Below, one piece after another: positions 31,833-40,674 of a stretch of DNA of 64,000 nt. The notes beneath the pieces are model-generated. The model was given only the letters and a program-made list of their open reading frames with translations, had not been told where the DNA came from and ran no database searches. The translations under genes and the position numbers were made by a program. Each line of letters opens with the position of its first letter. Position 1 is the stretch's first letter. Source of the DNA: Modestobacter versicolor (GTDB lineage Bacteria; Actinomycetota; Actinomycetes; Mycobacteriales; Geodermatophilaceae); assembly GCF_014195485.1 (NCBI RefSeq), contig NZ_JACIBU010000001.1:2046001-2110000 (forward strand), written 5' to 3'.

Positions 31833-33455
31833 TCAGCCGCCCGGCGTGCCCAGCACGAGGTCGATCATCACCGGCAGCAGGACCACGATGAGCAGCGCGC
31901 CCAGCACGTCGAAGGAGAAGCCGCTGCGGATCATCTTGGTGATCGGGACGACGCCCGAGCCGTAGACGATGGCGTTCTGCGGGGTCGAGACCGGCAGCAT
32001 GAACCCGAAGGACGCCGCGAAGGTGGCCGCGAGCGCGGGGACGAACGGGTTGACCCCGGCCGCCATCGCCACCGGGATGATGATCGGCACGACCACGGCG
32101 GCCGAGGCCGTGTTGCTCGTCGTCTCGGAGATCAGGATCGCCAGCAGCACCGCGAAGACGGTGATGGCGAGGGTGCTGGTCAGGCCGAGCAGGTCGGCGG
32201 ACCCCTCACCGATGGTCAGCGCCAGGCCGGTGTCGTCGAGCAGCGAGCCGAAGACGATGCCCGTGCCGAACAGCACCACGGTGCCCCAGTCGATCTTGGC
32301 GGCGTCGCTCCAGACCAGGGTGTACTCCCGGGCCTTCCAGTTCGTCGGGAGCACGAAGAGCAGGGAGGCACCGAGGACGGCGACGATCCCCTCGTTGAGC
32401 CGGCCGCTGACGGTCTCGTACAGGCTGGACTCGGTGCCCGCGGTCAGCGCGATGATGCCGGGGAAGATCCACAGGAAGACCGTGATCCCGAAGGCGATCA
32501 GGGTGTTCCGCTCGGCGGTGGAGAAGCGGCCGAGCTCGGCCCGCTCGGTGCGGACGTACTCGCTGACCCCCTCGATCCGCCGGATCTCCGGGCGGTTGAG
32601 CAGCAGCAGCACGAAGGCCAGCGCGCAGAACATCAGCAGGCAGATGGGCAGCGCCATGAGCATCCAGTCCAGGAAGCTGATCCGCTCCCCGGTCGCCTCC
32701 TCGATCAGCCCGCGGCCGATCAGGTTCGGCGGCGTGCCGACCGGCGTGAGCAGCCCGCCCACGCTCGCGCCGTAGGCGAGCATCAGCATCAAGGCCACGC
32801 CCACCCGGAGCCGGAGCGGGTCGAAGTCCTGCTCGACCAGGCCCTTGCTCTGCAGCAGCTTGGCGATCACCGAGAGGATGCCGATCGCGGTCGGCAGCAG
32901 CATCGCCACGGTCGCGGTGTTGGACACGAAGGCCGACAGCATCGCGGTGATCGCACCGAAGGCGATGACCACCCGGTAGGTCGACGTGCCGACCCACCGC
33001 AGCGACAGCACGAACATGGCGAACCGCCGGGCCAGACCGTGCTTCAGCATCGCCTGGGCCAGGATGAAGGCGCCGATGAACGTGAACACGGTCGTCGAGC
33101 CGAACGGCGCCACGGCCTCGTCGGCCGGGACGACGCCGAGCACGACGATCGCCCCGATCCCGATCAGGCCGCCGATCGGGATCGGCACCGGCTCGGTGAT
33201 CCACAGGACGATGACGCCGAGCAGGATCGCGGCGAGCAGGTGCTGCTGCCGCGGCAGGTCCAGCGGCACCAGCGCCACCACCAAGGTCACGGCCGGGGCG
33301 AGGAACAGCCCGATGGTGCGGCGGCCCTTCTCGAACCGCTCCTCCGCCGGGCTGAGGGTCTGCTCGCCGAGGCTGCGGTAGGTCGCCGATCCGAGGAAGG
33401 CCGCGTCGACGTCCGTCCGGGCCGGCTGCTGGGGACCGCGCTCGGTGGTGGTCAT
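31833..33455 (-). CDS. DASS/SLC13-family anion:Na+ symporter
   Basis: 540 residues with about 12 membrane helices. Both substrate/Na+ hairpin motifs are present: GGLLTPVGTPPNLIG (SNT-like first clamshell) and SETTSNTASAAVVVPI (second SNT). These define DASS carriers for C4-dicarboxylates, citrate, sulfate or related anions. The N-terminal 50 residues are hydrophilic. The ATG at 33455 has GGAGGG upstream. It is transcribed toward corA but separated from it by a hairpin, so the two are probably independent units. Confidence 0.93.
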   Translation of the reverse strand: MTTTERGPQQPARTDVDAAFLGSATYRSLGEQTLSPAEERFEKGRRTIGLFLAPAVTLVVALVPLDLPRQQHLLAAILLGVIVLWITEPVPIPIGGLIGIGAIVVLGVVPADEAVAPFGSTTVFTFIGAFILAQAMLKHGLARRFAMFVLSLRWVGTSTYRVVIAFGAITAMLSAFVSNTATVAMLLPTAIGILSVIAKLLQSKGLVEQDFDPLRLRVGVALMLMLAYGASVGGLLTPVGTPPNLIGRGLIEEATGERISFLDWMLMALPICLLMFCALAFVLLLLNRPEIRRIEGVSEYVRTERAELGRFSTAERNTLIAFGITVFLWIFPGIIALTAGTESSLYETVSGRLNEGIVAVLGASLLFVLPTNWKAREYTLVWSDAAKIDWGTVVLFGTGIVFGSLLDDTGLALTIGEGSADLLGLTSTLAITVFAVLLAILISETTSNTASAAVVVPIIIPVAMAAGVNPFVPALAATFAASFGFMLPVSTPQNAIVYGSGVVPITKMIRSGFSFDVLGALLIVVLLPVMIDLVLGTPGG

Positions 33456-33551
33456 CGCCCCTCCACGGCTGGGATGTGACTCAGACCATAGGGACGGACG
33501 CCGTCGTCGTCGAGCGTCCGGCCCAGCTCAGTGCCCGGCTCAGCGGCTGGC

Positions 33552-34421
33552 TCAGCGGGTCGCGAGGACCCCGGGCGGGAAGGCGCCGGCGGCGAGCAGC
33601 CTCCCGGCGAGCGCGCCGGCGAGCTCGGCGACCCGCTCGGTGCGCTCGGCACCCAGCTGCGCGAACGGTGCCGCGGACAGCTCGTCGGTCTCCTGCTCCA
33701 CGGCCGCCCGCAGCGCCACGCCGTCCGCGGTCAGCGCTCCGTCGGCCACCAGGCCCCGGTCGGCGAGCGCGGCCGTGGCCGCCGCCCACTCGTGGTCGGA
33801 CCAGCCGCGGGACAGCTGGGCGGACTCCCGGGTGAAGCCGCGGCCGGTCAGCGTGTGGCTGACCAGCGCCTCGAGGCCGGACAGCCGGTACCGCACCAGG
33901 ACGGCGACGTGCCCGTCGCCGCGGTGCTCGCGCAGCAGCCCGGTGCCGTGCCACACCTGCAGCACCGGGTCGGCGGGCCAGGGCAGCTCGGCGTGGGCGG
34001 CGTAGAGCGGGCGGCCCTCCGGGGTGAGCGCCGTGCAGGCCTCCCGGAGCAGCTCGGCGAGCTCGGCGACCTCGGCCTCCGGGGTGTCGCCCAGCAGCCG
34101 GGTGAGCGAGGCGCGGGCGGCGTCGTGCCGGGCGGCCAGCACCTGCTCGGGGGTGGCCAGGGTCCAGGCCCGGGGCAGGTGCCGGGCCACCACCGCCGGG
34201 GCGAAGTTGTAGAAGGTCGCCGCCACCACACCGGGGCCGACCGCCCCCATGGCCGCAGCCCGACCGGCGAAGTAGCCCATCCGGCCCGGTCGTAGGCCCG
34301 CCGCGGTGAGCCGCTCCTCGGTCTCCGGGGCGAAGTAGACGTGCGAGTGCAGGGGCTCCAGCCGCCTGTGGGTGCGGGCCACGAGACGCGGGTCCAGACT
34401 GGGCTGATCGACGCTGACCAT
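33552..34421 (-). CDS. SCO6745-family protein (actinobacterial, predicted helical/HTH-like)
   Basis: 289 residues. The opening DPRLVARTHRRLEPLHSHVYFAPETEE and the GYFAGRAAAMGAVGPGVVAATFYNF stretch are the conserved face of a family annotated only after Streptomyces SCO6745. RGWSDHEWAAATAALADRGLV with the following ALTADG looks like a winged-helix segment. The function of the family is unknown to me. A -10 element TACGGT (34434-34429) lies 7 bases before its ATG, so it may be leaderless. It is divergent from a TetR gene, with a palindrome between them. Confidence 0.85.
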   Translation of the reverse strand: MVSVDQPSLDPRLVARTHRRLEPLHSHVYFAPETEERLTAAGLRPGRMGYFAGRAAAMGAVGPGVVAATFYNFAPAVVARHLPRAWTLATPEQVLAARHDAARASLTRLLGDTPEAEVAELAELLREACTALTPEGRPLYAAHAELPWPADPVLQVWHGTGLLREHRGDGHVAVLVRYRLSGLEALVSHTLTGRGFTRESAQLSRGWSDHEWAAATAALADRGLVADGALTADGVALRAAVEQETDELSAAPFAQLGAERTERVAELAGALAGRLLAAGAFPPGVLATR

Positions 34422-34428
34422 GGGGCTG

Positions 34429-34510
34429 ACCGTAGCCGCCAGGTGAACGTCGAGAAACTTGACGCAGTAAGAACTTGTACTCAGTTCAGGTTTCCGGCTA
34501 CGGTGAGGGC
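34429..34510. promoter_or_regulatory. divergent promoters and TetR operator candidate
   Basis: On the plus strand TTGTAC (34475-34480) and TACGGT (34499-34504), spaced 18 bases, form a promoter that starts 6 bases before the tetR GTG. GAACT (34471-34475) and AGTTC (34483-34487), 7 bases apart, form an inverted repeat over the -35. On the other strand TACGGT (34434-34429) faces the SCO6745-type gene. Confidence 0.65.
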
Positions 34511-35146
34511 GTGATGGGGAAGACGGTCAAGGCGGCGAGCAGTCCGCGCTGTCCCGTCGACGCCGTCATGGGGCTCCGGGAGCGCAAGAAGCTCGAGGCC
34601 TGGCGCACCATCCGCGCCACCGCACTCCGCCTGATCAGCGAGCGCGGCTACGACGCGGTCAGTGTCGAGGACATCGCCAAGGAGGCCGGTGTCTCGCGCA
34701 CGACGTTCTTCAGCTACTTCCCCAGCAAGGAAGCAGTGGCCTTCGAGCTCGACCCGCAGGAACTCCAGCAGTGGCGCCAGCTCCTGGCCGCCGACGCCGA
34801 CGACCGGCCGCTGTGGGACGCACTGACCGACCTGTTCGTCGACATCACCAAGCTGATGCCGGAGTGGTTGCCGGTGCAGAAGCGGCTGCTGCAGGACTGC
34901 CCCTGGCTCACCCAGTCCGCCCGGGGCACCTGTGACAGCTTCGCCCCCGACCTGAAGGCCTGGATCGTCCGCCGCCTCCCCGACGGCGACGACCTGAGGG
35001 CGACGCTCCTGCTCAACACCGCCATGGCCGCGTTCATCACCGCGGTCGAGGCGTGGGACCCCGACGACTCCTTCGACGCGCTCGTGGACACCGTGCGCGA
35101 CTGCCTGCGCTGGGCCGGCGCAGGACTCGCACAGCCCGTGAGCTGA
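34511..35146 (+). CDS. TetR/AcrR-family regulator, probable repressor of the downstream exporter
   Basis: 211 residues. The HTH lies at about 24-70 (RKKLEAWRTIRATALRLISE, then VEDIAKEAGVSRTTFFSYFPSKEAV), typical of TetR with a 20-residue extension before it. The C-terminal helical domain binds an unknown ligand. GTG 34511 is chosen because the -10 element ends 6 bases before it; ATG 34514 is the alternative. The next gene, 135 bases on, is a DHA2 drug exporter, so this is likely its repressor and its own through the GAACT palindrome. Confidence 0.92.
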   Translation: MMGKTVKAASSPRCPVDAVMGLRERKKLEAWRTIRATALRLISERGYDAVSVEDIAKEAGVSRTTFFSYFPSKEAVAFELDPQELQQWRQLLAADADDRPLWDALTDLFVDITKLMPEWLPVQKRLLQDCPWLTQSARGTCDSFAPDLKAWIVRRLPDGDDLRATLLLNTAMAAFITAVEAWDPDDSFDALVDTVRDCLRWAGAGLAQPVS

Positions 35147-35163
35147 CCCGCACCACCCTCTCC

Positions 35164-35183
35164 GGCCGGCGCTGACGCCGGCC
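35164..35183 (+). terminator. 8-bp hairpin between tetR and exporter gene
   Basis: GGCCGGCG (35164-35171) pairs with CGCCGGCC (35176-35183), loop CTGA. It lies 17 bases past the TetR stop and may partly separate the exporter gene from it. Confidence 0.5.
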
Positions 35184-35281
35184 CACCGCTCAGGACGACG
35201 ACCGCGCACCGCCGCCGGCCGTCCCTGGACTCCTGCCCTCACCCCATGCACTGCGCGATGCGCAGGAAGGACGGCTCTGCC

Positions 35282-36790
35282 ATGGCTGCAGACAGCCTCA
35301 CCACCCCACCAGGGACGTCGGGCTCCGGCACGACCTCCCACGACGTCGCGGGCACCCAGCCCGACCCGCGCCGCTGGGCGGCCCTGGCGGTCATCGCCAT
35401 CGCCCAGCTGATGGTCGTGCTCGACGCCTCCATCGTGAACATCGCCCTCCCCGACGCCGGCGCCGACCTGGGCATCACCGCCGCGAACATCCAGTGGGTC
35501 GTGACCGCCTACACGCTGGCCTTCGGTGGTCTGCTGCTGCTCGGTGGCCGGATCGCGGACTTCATCGGCCGCAAGCGCGCCTTCCTGATCGGCCTGGCCG
35601 GGTTCGCCGGCGCCTCCGCCCTCGGTGGCATCGCGGCCAACCAGGAGCTGCTGTTCGCCGCCCGCGGCCTGCAGGGTGCCTTCGCCGCACTGCTGGCCCC
35701 CGCGGCGCTGTCGCTGCTCGCGGTCACCTTCACCGACCCCAAGGAGCGCGCCCGCGCGTTCGGTGTCTTCGGTGCCATCTCCGGCGGCGGCGCGGCCATC
35801 GGCCTGATCCTCGGCGGCGTCCTCACCGAGTACGCCTCCTGGCGCTGGACGCTGGGCGTCAACGTCCCGATCGCCGCGGTCACCGCGGTCTTCGCCGTCG
35901 TGCTGGTGACCGAGAGCCGGGCGACCGGTGACCGGCGCTACGACGTCCCGGGCGTGCTGCTGTCCACCCTGGGCCTGGTCAGCCTGGTCTACGGCTTCAG
36001 CAAGGCCGCCGAGGAGGGTGTCGGCTGGACCGACCCGCTGACGCTCACCCTGCTGGCCGCCTCGGTCGTGCTGCTCGTGTCGTTCGTGCTCTACGAGCGC
36101 CGCGCCAGCCACCCGCTGCTGCCGCTGCGCGTGGTCCTCGACCGCAACCGGGGTGGCTCGTACCTGATCTTCCTGCTGGTCGGCGCCGGGATCTTCGCGA
36201 TCTTCCTGTTCCTGACCTTCTACTTCCAGCAGACGCTGGGCTACAGCCCGCTGGAGTCCGGGTTCGCGTTCCTGCCCTTCAGCGGCGGGATCATCGTGGG
36301 CGCCGGGATCGTCTCCCAGCTGCTCCCCCGGGTCGGGCCGCGGCCGCTGATCCTGGCCGGTCTCGCCCTGGGCGTGCTCGGGATGCTGTGGCTGACCCAG
36401 ATCGAGTCGACCAGCTCCTACGTCACCGAGGTGCTGCCGGCCGAGCTGGCGATCAGCTTCGGCATGGCGGCGGTCTTCGTCCCGGCGTCCAGCACCGCGC
36501 TGGTCGGCGTCGAGGAGCACGACGCCGGCATTGCCTCCGCGGTGTTGAACACCTCGCAGCAGGTCGGTGGCTCGCTGGGCCTGGCCCTGCTGAGCACGTT
36601 CTACGCCTCGGCGGTCTCCGGTCACCTGGCCGACAACCCCGGCGAGAACCCGGGTGAGGCGTTCGTCCACGGGTACCACGTGGCCTTCATCTGGGCCGGC
36701 GTGTTCCTCGCCGTCGCCCTGGTGATCGCGGCGGTGCTGATCTCGGCGAAGAAGGACGACCTGCCGACCGAGGGCGCGCTCGCGGTCTGA
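35282..36790 (+). CDS. DHA2 (EmrB/QacA) family MFS drug:H+ antiporter, 14 helices
   Basis: 502 residues with about 14 membrane helices. Motifs are VVLDASIVNIALPDAG in helix 1 (motif D1), QWVVTAYTLAFGGLLLLGGRIADFIGRKR (motif A), and the helix 5 motif around GGGAAIGLILGGVL (motif C, antiporter). These define the DHA2 exporters of drugs, dyes and antibiotics. The ATG at 35282 follows AGGAAGG (35264-35270); ATG 35258 is an alternative without a ribosome binding site. The TetR gene upstream and the strong hairpin downstream mark a two-gene regulon. Confidence 0.94.
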   Translation: MAADSLTTPPGTSGSGTTSHDVAGTQPDPRRWAALAVIAIAQLMVVLDASIVNIALPDAGADLGITAANIQWVVTAYTLAFGGLLLLGGRIADFIGRKRAFLIGLAGFAGASALGGIAANQELLFAARGLQGAFAALLAPAALSLLAVTFTDPKERARAFGVFGAISGGGAAIGLILGGVLTEYASWRWTLGVNVPIAAVTAVFAVVLVTESRATGDRRYDVPGVLLSTLGLVSLVYGFSKAAEEGVGWTDPLTLTLLAASVVLLVSFVLYERRASHPLLPLRVVLDRNRGGSYLIFLLVGAGIFAIFLFLTFYFQQTLGYSPLESGFAFLPFSGGIIVGAGIVSQLLPRVGPRPLILAGLALGVLGMLWLTQIESTSSYVTEVLPAELAISFGMAAVFVPASSTALVGVEEHDAGIASAVLNTSQQVGGSLGLALLSTFYASAVSGHLADNPGENPGEAFVHGYHVAFIWAGVFLAVALVIAAVLISAKKDDLPTEGALAV

Positions 36791-36807
36791 GCCCGCCCTC
36801 CGCACCA

Positions 36808-36859
36808 CGAAGATGGCCATCTCCGGCCCCCTGATGGGGGCCGGAGATGGCCATCTTCG
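36808..36859. terminator. 24-bp stem terminator with nested palindromes
   Basis: Perfect arms 36808-36831 and 36836-36859 with loop TGAT. Each arm contains AGATGGCCATCT, itself a 12-bp palindrome, so either strand can also fold a four-way structure. It lies between the exporter stop and the convergent acetyltransferase stop. Confidence 0.9.
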
Positions 36860-36882
36860 GGTGTGGGGTGGGTCGCGCCGGG

Positions 36883-37866
36883 TCAGCGCAGCGGGTCCAG
36901 GTGCCGGGACCACGACACCTCGGTGCGCGAGGTGCTGAAGCCCAGGCTCTCGTACAGCCCGAGCGCGCCGCTGACGTTGCCGCTGTCGACCTGCAGCCCG
37001 GCCGTCTGGCAGTCGTTCTCCGCGGCCACCAGCAGCGCCTGCACGATCACCGCCTTGGCCAGCCCCCGGCCGCGCGCCTCCGGCACCACCCCGATCTGGC
37101 CGAAGTAGGTCTCCCGCTCCCCGGTCACCGCGGCGCTGGCCTCGGAGACGTAGGACAGCGCGTACGCGACGACGGCACCGTCGGACAGCGCGAGCACCGA
37201 GAGGTCCGGGCGGAACTGCGACTGCCCGGTGAACATGACCTGCCACGAGGTGGTGTCGCGCTCGCTGGAGCCGTAGTGCTCGGTGAACGCGGCGTTGTGC
37301 GCGCGGCGCACCTCGTCGTCCCGGTCCCAGCTGAACGGCACCAGCTGCACGCCCTCGACCTCCCGCGGCTCGGGCAGGTCGGTCAGCGGCCGGGCCATGT
37401 GGAAGAACCAGCGGGCCTCGACCAGCCCGGCCCGGCGCAGCATCGCCGTGACGTCGGGCATCGAGGTGTAGGCGGTGACGGTCAGCCGCGCGGGCGCCTC
37501 GGGGTGCCGCTCGGCGTGCACCTGCGTGCCCCGCTCCAGCTGCCAGGCCAGCAGCGCGCGGCCGATACCGCGGCCACGCCAGCCCGGGTGCACGCGACCC
37601 TCCAGGTGCACGCCGTAGGCGTCCCGGAAGGTGGGCGGGGCGATCGCGGTGGCGTAGCCGACGAGCTCGCCGTCTGCGGTGGCGACGACCTGGCTGTCGC
37701 GCTCGAGGTCGACCAGCTCGTTGACCCACCAGCCGGTGAGGTCCTCGACCGACTCGTGGACGCCGGTGTCGTCGACGGCCTCGGCCGCGCTGAGCAGCTC
37801 GGCCAGGGCCGGGACGTCGTCCGGGCGCATCGGGCGGGCGGAGAGACCGTCGGGGAGCGTGATCAC
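36883..37866 (-). CDS. tandem GNAT acetyltransferase (mycothiol-synthase-like fold)
   Basis: 327 residues, two GNAT domains. The first has VHPGWRGRGIGRALLAWQ as CoA loop; the second has GVVPEARGRGLAKAVIVQALLVA and ends GALGLYESLGFSTSRTEVSW. Double-GNAT proteins of this length include MshD (mycothiol synthase) and related enzymes, but this one lacks clear MshD identity, so the substrate is open. The GTG at 37866 is preceded at 8 bases by TAGGCT (37880-37875), a -10 within the last codon of the upstream amidohydrolase gene, so it can be expressed as a leaderless mRNA of its own. Confidence 0.9.
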   Translation of the reverse strand: MITLPDGLSARPMRPDDVPALAELLSAAEAVDDTGVHESVEDLTGWWVNELVDLERDSQVVATADGELVGYATAIAPPTFRDAYGVHLEGRVHPGWRGRGIGRALLAWQLERGTQVHAERHPEAPARLTVTAYTSMPDVTAMLRRAGLVEARWFFHMARPLTDLPEPREVEGVQLVPFSWDRDDEVRRAHNAAFTEHYGSSERDTTSWQVMFTGQSQFRPDLSVLALSDGAVVAYALSYVSEASAAVTGERETYFGQIGVVPEARGRGLAKAVIVQALLVAAENDCQTAGLQVDSGNVSGALGLYESLGFSTSRTEVSWSRHLDPLR

Positions 37867-37874
37867 GTTGCCCG

Positions 37875-37880
37875 AGCCTA
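37875..37880 (-). promoter_or_regulatory. -10 hexamer (TAGGCT) of the tandem GNAT gene
   Basis: TAGGCT ends 8 bases before GTG 37866 and overlaps the end of the amidohydrolase gene. Confidence 0.45.
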
Positions 37881-38771
37881 CGGAGTCACCCCGAACAGCC
37901 GCGCCCCGTTGCCCCAGAGCACGTCCCGCAGCCACTCCTCCCCCAGCCCCAGCCGGTGCAGCGCGGCCAGCTGGTGGGCGTACGGGTACGGGATGGCCGG
38001 GAAGTCGCTGCCCAGCACGACCTTGTCGCGCAGCGCCGCCAGCCGCGGCAGCAGCGCCCGGTCGAAGGGCATCAACCGCTCGGTGAAGTCGGTGGCGAAC
38101 ATCGTGGTGTCCAGGTGCACCCGCTCGTACCGCTCGGCCAGCTCCAGGAAGGCGGCGTACTCGGGCATGCCCAGGTGGGCGATCACCAGCTGCAGCCGGG
38201 GGAACACCTCCAGCAGGCCGGCCATCGGGGCGGGGCCGGTGTGCTCGCCGCGCAGCGGTCCCGACCCGCAGTGGATGACCACCGGCGTGCCGGTCTCCTC
38301 CAGGCGGGCCCAGACCGGCAGCAGCAGCTCGTCCCGCGGGTCGAAGCCGCCGACCTGAACGTGCACCTTGAACACCCGGGCGCCGGCGTCCAGCGCCTCG
38401 GCGACGTAGGCCGGCGCCTCGGGCTCCGGGTAGAACGTCGCCGACTGCAGCACCTGCGGGTGCTCCCGGGCGAACGCCGCGGCCTCGTCGTTGAGCCAGG
38501 CGGCCATGCCCGGCTTGTGCGGGTACGGCAGCGTCGGGAACGCCCGGACGCCGAGGCCGGCCAGGACGGCGAGCCGCTCGTCGACCGGCAGGGCGTACGT
38601 CACCGGCCACGGCGCCCCGTAGTGCGTCTCGGCCTCGGCGAAGTACCGCCACACCTTGGCCTGCACCCGCTCGGGCAGGAAGTGCACGTGCACGTCGACC
38701 AGCCCGGGCAGCCCCAGCTCCCGCCAGTACCGCGGGACGTCGGCGTCGTCGACCGGCGGGGCTGCGACCAC
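37878..38771 (-). CDS. amidohydrolase-2 family metal-dependent hydrolase/decarboxylase
   Basis: 297 residues. VDVHVHFLPE carries the first HxH metal pair, VVIHCGSGP and LVIAHLGMPEY the next His residues, and LGSDFPAIPY the Asp. These are the motifs of the TIM-barrel amidohydrolase_2 family, which includes ACMSD-like decarboxylases and dihydroxybenzoate decarboxylases. The substrate is unknown. The GTG at 38771 has no ribosome binding site and follows TAGGGT (38783-38778) by 6 bases. It is divergent from a small membrane protein. Confidence 0.9.
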   Translation of the reverse strand: MVAAPPVDDADVPRYWRELGLPGLVDVHVHFLPERVQAKVWRYFAEAETHYGAPWPVTYALPVDERLAVLAGLGVRAFPTLPYPHKPGMAAWLNDEAAAFAREHPQVLQSATFYPEPEAPAYVAEALDAGARVFKVHVQVGGFDPRDELLLPVWARLEETGTPVVIHCGSGPLRGEHTGPAPMAGLLEVFPRLQLVIAHLGMPEYAAFLELAERYERVHLDTTMFATDFTERLMPFDRALLPRLAALRDKVVLGSDFPAIPYPYAHQLAALHRLGLGEEWLRDVLWGNGARLFGVTP

Positions 38772-38777
38772 GGGCCG

Positions 38778-38783
38778 ACCCTA
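38778..38783 (-). promoter_or_regulatory. -10 hexamer (TAGGGT) of the amidohydrolase gene
   Basis: TAGGGT ends 6 bases before GTG 38771, the leaderless spacing. Confidence 0.5.
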
Positions 38784-38813
38784 GCGGCGCCGCCGGTCTG
38801 CCAGGGTGGTCCG

Positions 38814-39248
38814 GTGACGGACCCGACGCCTGCCCAGGTGCGCTGGCAGCAGCTGACCCGACCCCAGCAGGACGCCGTGGTGCGACTCGCCCTTCTGGCG
38901 GTCTCCGCTGGCCCTGACCTGGTGGTCACCCTGGCCCGCCGGCTGCTCGGCCGCCGCGGGGTGCAGCTGGGTCCGGCTATCGCCGCCATCGGTGTCGCGG
39001 CGGTCGCACCACCGGTCGGCCGGTGGGCGTTCGACCACCAGAGCCGGGTGGGCGGAGCCGCGCTGCTGGGGGTCGGTGCGGCCGTCGTCGCGGCTCCGGT
39101 CTTGGGGGCGATCGCGCCGGTCACCGTGGTCGGCCGGGCGAGTCCGCTGTGGGCCCTGGCCGTCTCGGCTGCCGCCCGCGGCGGGCTGGCCGGGGCGTTG
39201 GCCGCCTCCGTCGTCCGGGCGGGACGGCGCGACGTCAGTCGATCGTGA
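38814..39248 (+). CDS. small membrane protein of unknown function
   Basis: 144 residues. A hydrophilic N-terminus (VTDPTPAQVRWQQLTR) precedes hydrophobic segments at about 25-42, 50-64, 78-100 and 106-134. No family recognised. GTG 38814 is preceded at 6 bases by CAGGGT, a weaker version of the leaderless -10. Its end overlaps the convergent oxidoreductase gene by 14 bases. Confidence 0.7.
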   Translation: MTDPTPAQVRWQQLTRPQQDAVVRLALLAVSAGPDLVVTLARRLLGRRGVQLGPAIAAIGVAAVAPPVGRWAFDHQSRVGGAALLGVGAAVVAAPVLGAIAPVTVVGRASPLWALAVSAAARGGLAGALAASVVRAGRRDVSRS

Positions 39249-40158
39249 CGACGACCTTGCCCCGCACGTGCCCCTCGGCCACCAGCCGCTGGGCGTCGGC
39301 GGTCCGCTCCAGCGGGAACGCCTTGGCGATCGCCACCCGCAGCTGCCCGGCGTCGGCCATCCGGCCCAGCTCCTCCAGGTCGTGCTGGTCGGGGCGGACG
39401 AACACGTACCGCCCGCCCAGGTCGCGCACCACCGGGTCGACGACGCTGGCGATCCGCGCCGGGTCGCGCACCTGGTCGGGGGCGTCGCCGAGCGCGGGGC
39501 CGCCGATCAGGTCGAGCACCGCGTCGACCTTGTCCGACAGCTGCTCGCTGATCGGGCCGGCGCTGTAGTCGAGCACCTCGGCCGCCCCGGCGTCCCGCAG
39601 GAAACCGTGGTTGCGCGGGCTCGCCGTGCCGATGACGTGGGCGCCGAGCGCGGCGGCGATCTGGACGGCGAAGAAGCCGACCCCACCCGCGGCCCGGTGC
39701 ACCAGCACCCGGTCGCCCTCGCCGACGTCGAGCGCCTCGGTGAGCGCCTGGTAGGCGGTCAGCCCGGCCAGCGGCAGCGCGGCGGCCTCGGTGAAGCCCA
39801 GCGACTCGGGCTTGTGCGCGATGCAGCGCTGCGGTGCCGGCACGAGCTCGGCCGCCGTCCCCCACTGCACCTCGTCGCGGCGCAGGTAGCCGAACACCTC
39901 GTCACCGGGGGCGAAGTCGACCACCGCGGGGCCGACCTGCTCGACGACGCCGGCGAGGTCCCAGCCCGGCACGATCGGGAAGTGGTGCGGGAAGGCCCCG
40001 GCCAGGTGACCCTCGCGGATGCCCATGTCGACCGGGTTGACCCCGGCGGCGCGCACCCGCACCAGCACGGCGTCGGGTCCGACGGGCGGCTCGGGCAGGT
40101 CGTCGCGCAGCTGCAGGACCGACTCGTCACCGAACCGGTCGTAGGCGATGCCCCTCAC
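39235..40158 (-). CDS. NADPH:quinone reductase-like medium-chain dehydrogenase, coupled to smpB
   Basis: 307 residues. The N-terminal GroES-like half contains [18 protein letters not shown] and [12 protein letters not shown]. The Rossmann half contains [30 protein letters not shown] with the AxxGVG NADPH turn. There are no zinc ligands, so this is the zeta-crystallin/quinone oxidoreductase type. Its GTG overlaps the smpB stop (GTGA, 40158-40155), so it is translated in step with SmpB. That coupling is unusual for a metabolic enzyme and may be conserved only in close relatives. The function in trans-translation, if any, is unknown. Confidence 0.91.
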   Translation of the reverse strand: MRGIAYDRFGDESVLQLRDDLPEPPVGPDAVLVRVRAAGVNPVDMGIREGHLAGAFPHHFPIVPGWDLAGVVEQVGPAVVDFAPGDEVFGYLRRDEVQWGTAAELVPAPQRCIAHKPESLGFTEAAALPLAGLTAYQALTEALDVGEGDRVLVHRAAGGVGFFAVQIAAALGAHVIGTASPRNHGFLRDAGAAEVLDYSAGPISEQLSDKVDAVLDLIGGPALGDAPDQVRDPARIASVVDPVVRDLGGRYVFVRPDQHDLEELGRMADAGQLRVAIAKAFPLERTADAQRLVAEGHVRGKVVVTID

Positions 40159-40631
40159 CGGCGGCCCTTCACGTAGCGGCCGAAGGCGCGTTCCATCTCC
40201 CGGCGCGAGTCGCGCTCGGCGAGGTCCTGCCGCTTGTCGTAGGTCTTCTTGCCCTTGGCGAGGGCGAGCGTGGCCTTGACCTTGCCGTCCTTGAAGTACA
40301 GGTCCAGCGGGACGAGCGTGAGCCCGCCCTCCTTGGTCTTCCCGATCAGCTTCTCGATCTCGGCGCGGTGCATGAGGATCTTCCGCTTGCGCCGGGGGGT
40401 GTGGTTGTTCCACGTGCCCTCGGTGTACTCCGGGATGTGCACGTGCTGCAGCCAGACCTCGCCGTCGTCCACGGTGGCGAACCCGTCGACGAGCGAGGCA
40501 CGCCCGGCCCGCAGGCTCTTCACCTCGGTGCCGGTGAGCACCAGGCCCACCTCGTAGGTGTCGAGGATCGAGTAGTCGTGCCGCGCCTTCTTGTTCTGGG
40601 CGATGAACTTGCGCCCCTGTTCCCGCGGCAT
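40155..40631 (-). CDS. smpB: SsrA-binding protein SmpB
   Basis: 158 residues with the whole SmpB barrel: [42 protein letters not shown], then VHIPEY and [14 protein letters not shown], and the basic tail [26 protein letters not shown] that enters the mRNA channel. It binds the tRNA-like part of tmRNA and loads it onto stalled ribosomes. The ATG at 40631 is preceded by TAACCT (40643-40638) at 6 bases, so it is likely leaderless and independent of ftsX upstream, from which a large hairpin separates it. ssrA itself lies 10 kb away. Confidence 0.98.
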   Translation of the reverse strand: MPREQGRKFIAQNKKARHDYSILDTYEVGLVLTGTEVKSLRAGRASLVDGFATVDDGEVWLQHVHIPEYTEGTWNNHTPRRKRKILMHRAEIEKLIGKTKEGGLTLVPLDLYFKDGKVKATLALAKGKKTYDKRQDLAERDSRREMERAFGRYVKGRR

Positions 40632-40637
40632 GCCCCC

Positions 40638-40643
40638 AGGTTA
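40638..40643 (-). promoter_or_regulatory. -10 hexamer (TAACCT) of smpB
   Basis: TAACCT ends 6 bases before the smpB ATG. The G-run between could also act as a weak ribosome binding site. Confidence 0.5.
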
Positions 40644-40674
40644 CCGGGCGCCCGCCAGCGACGGCCTCCCAGAA

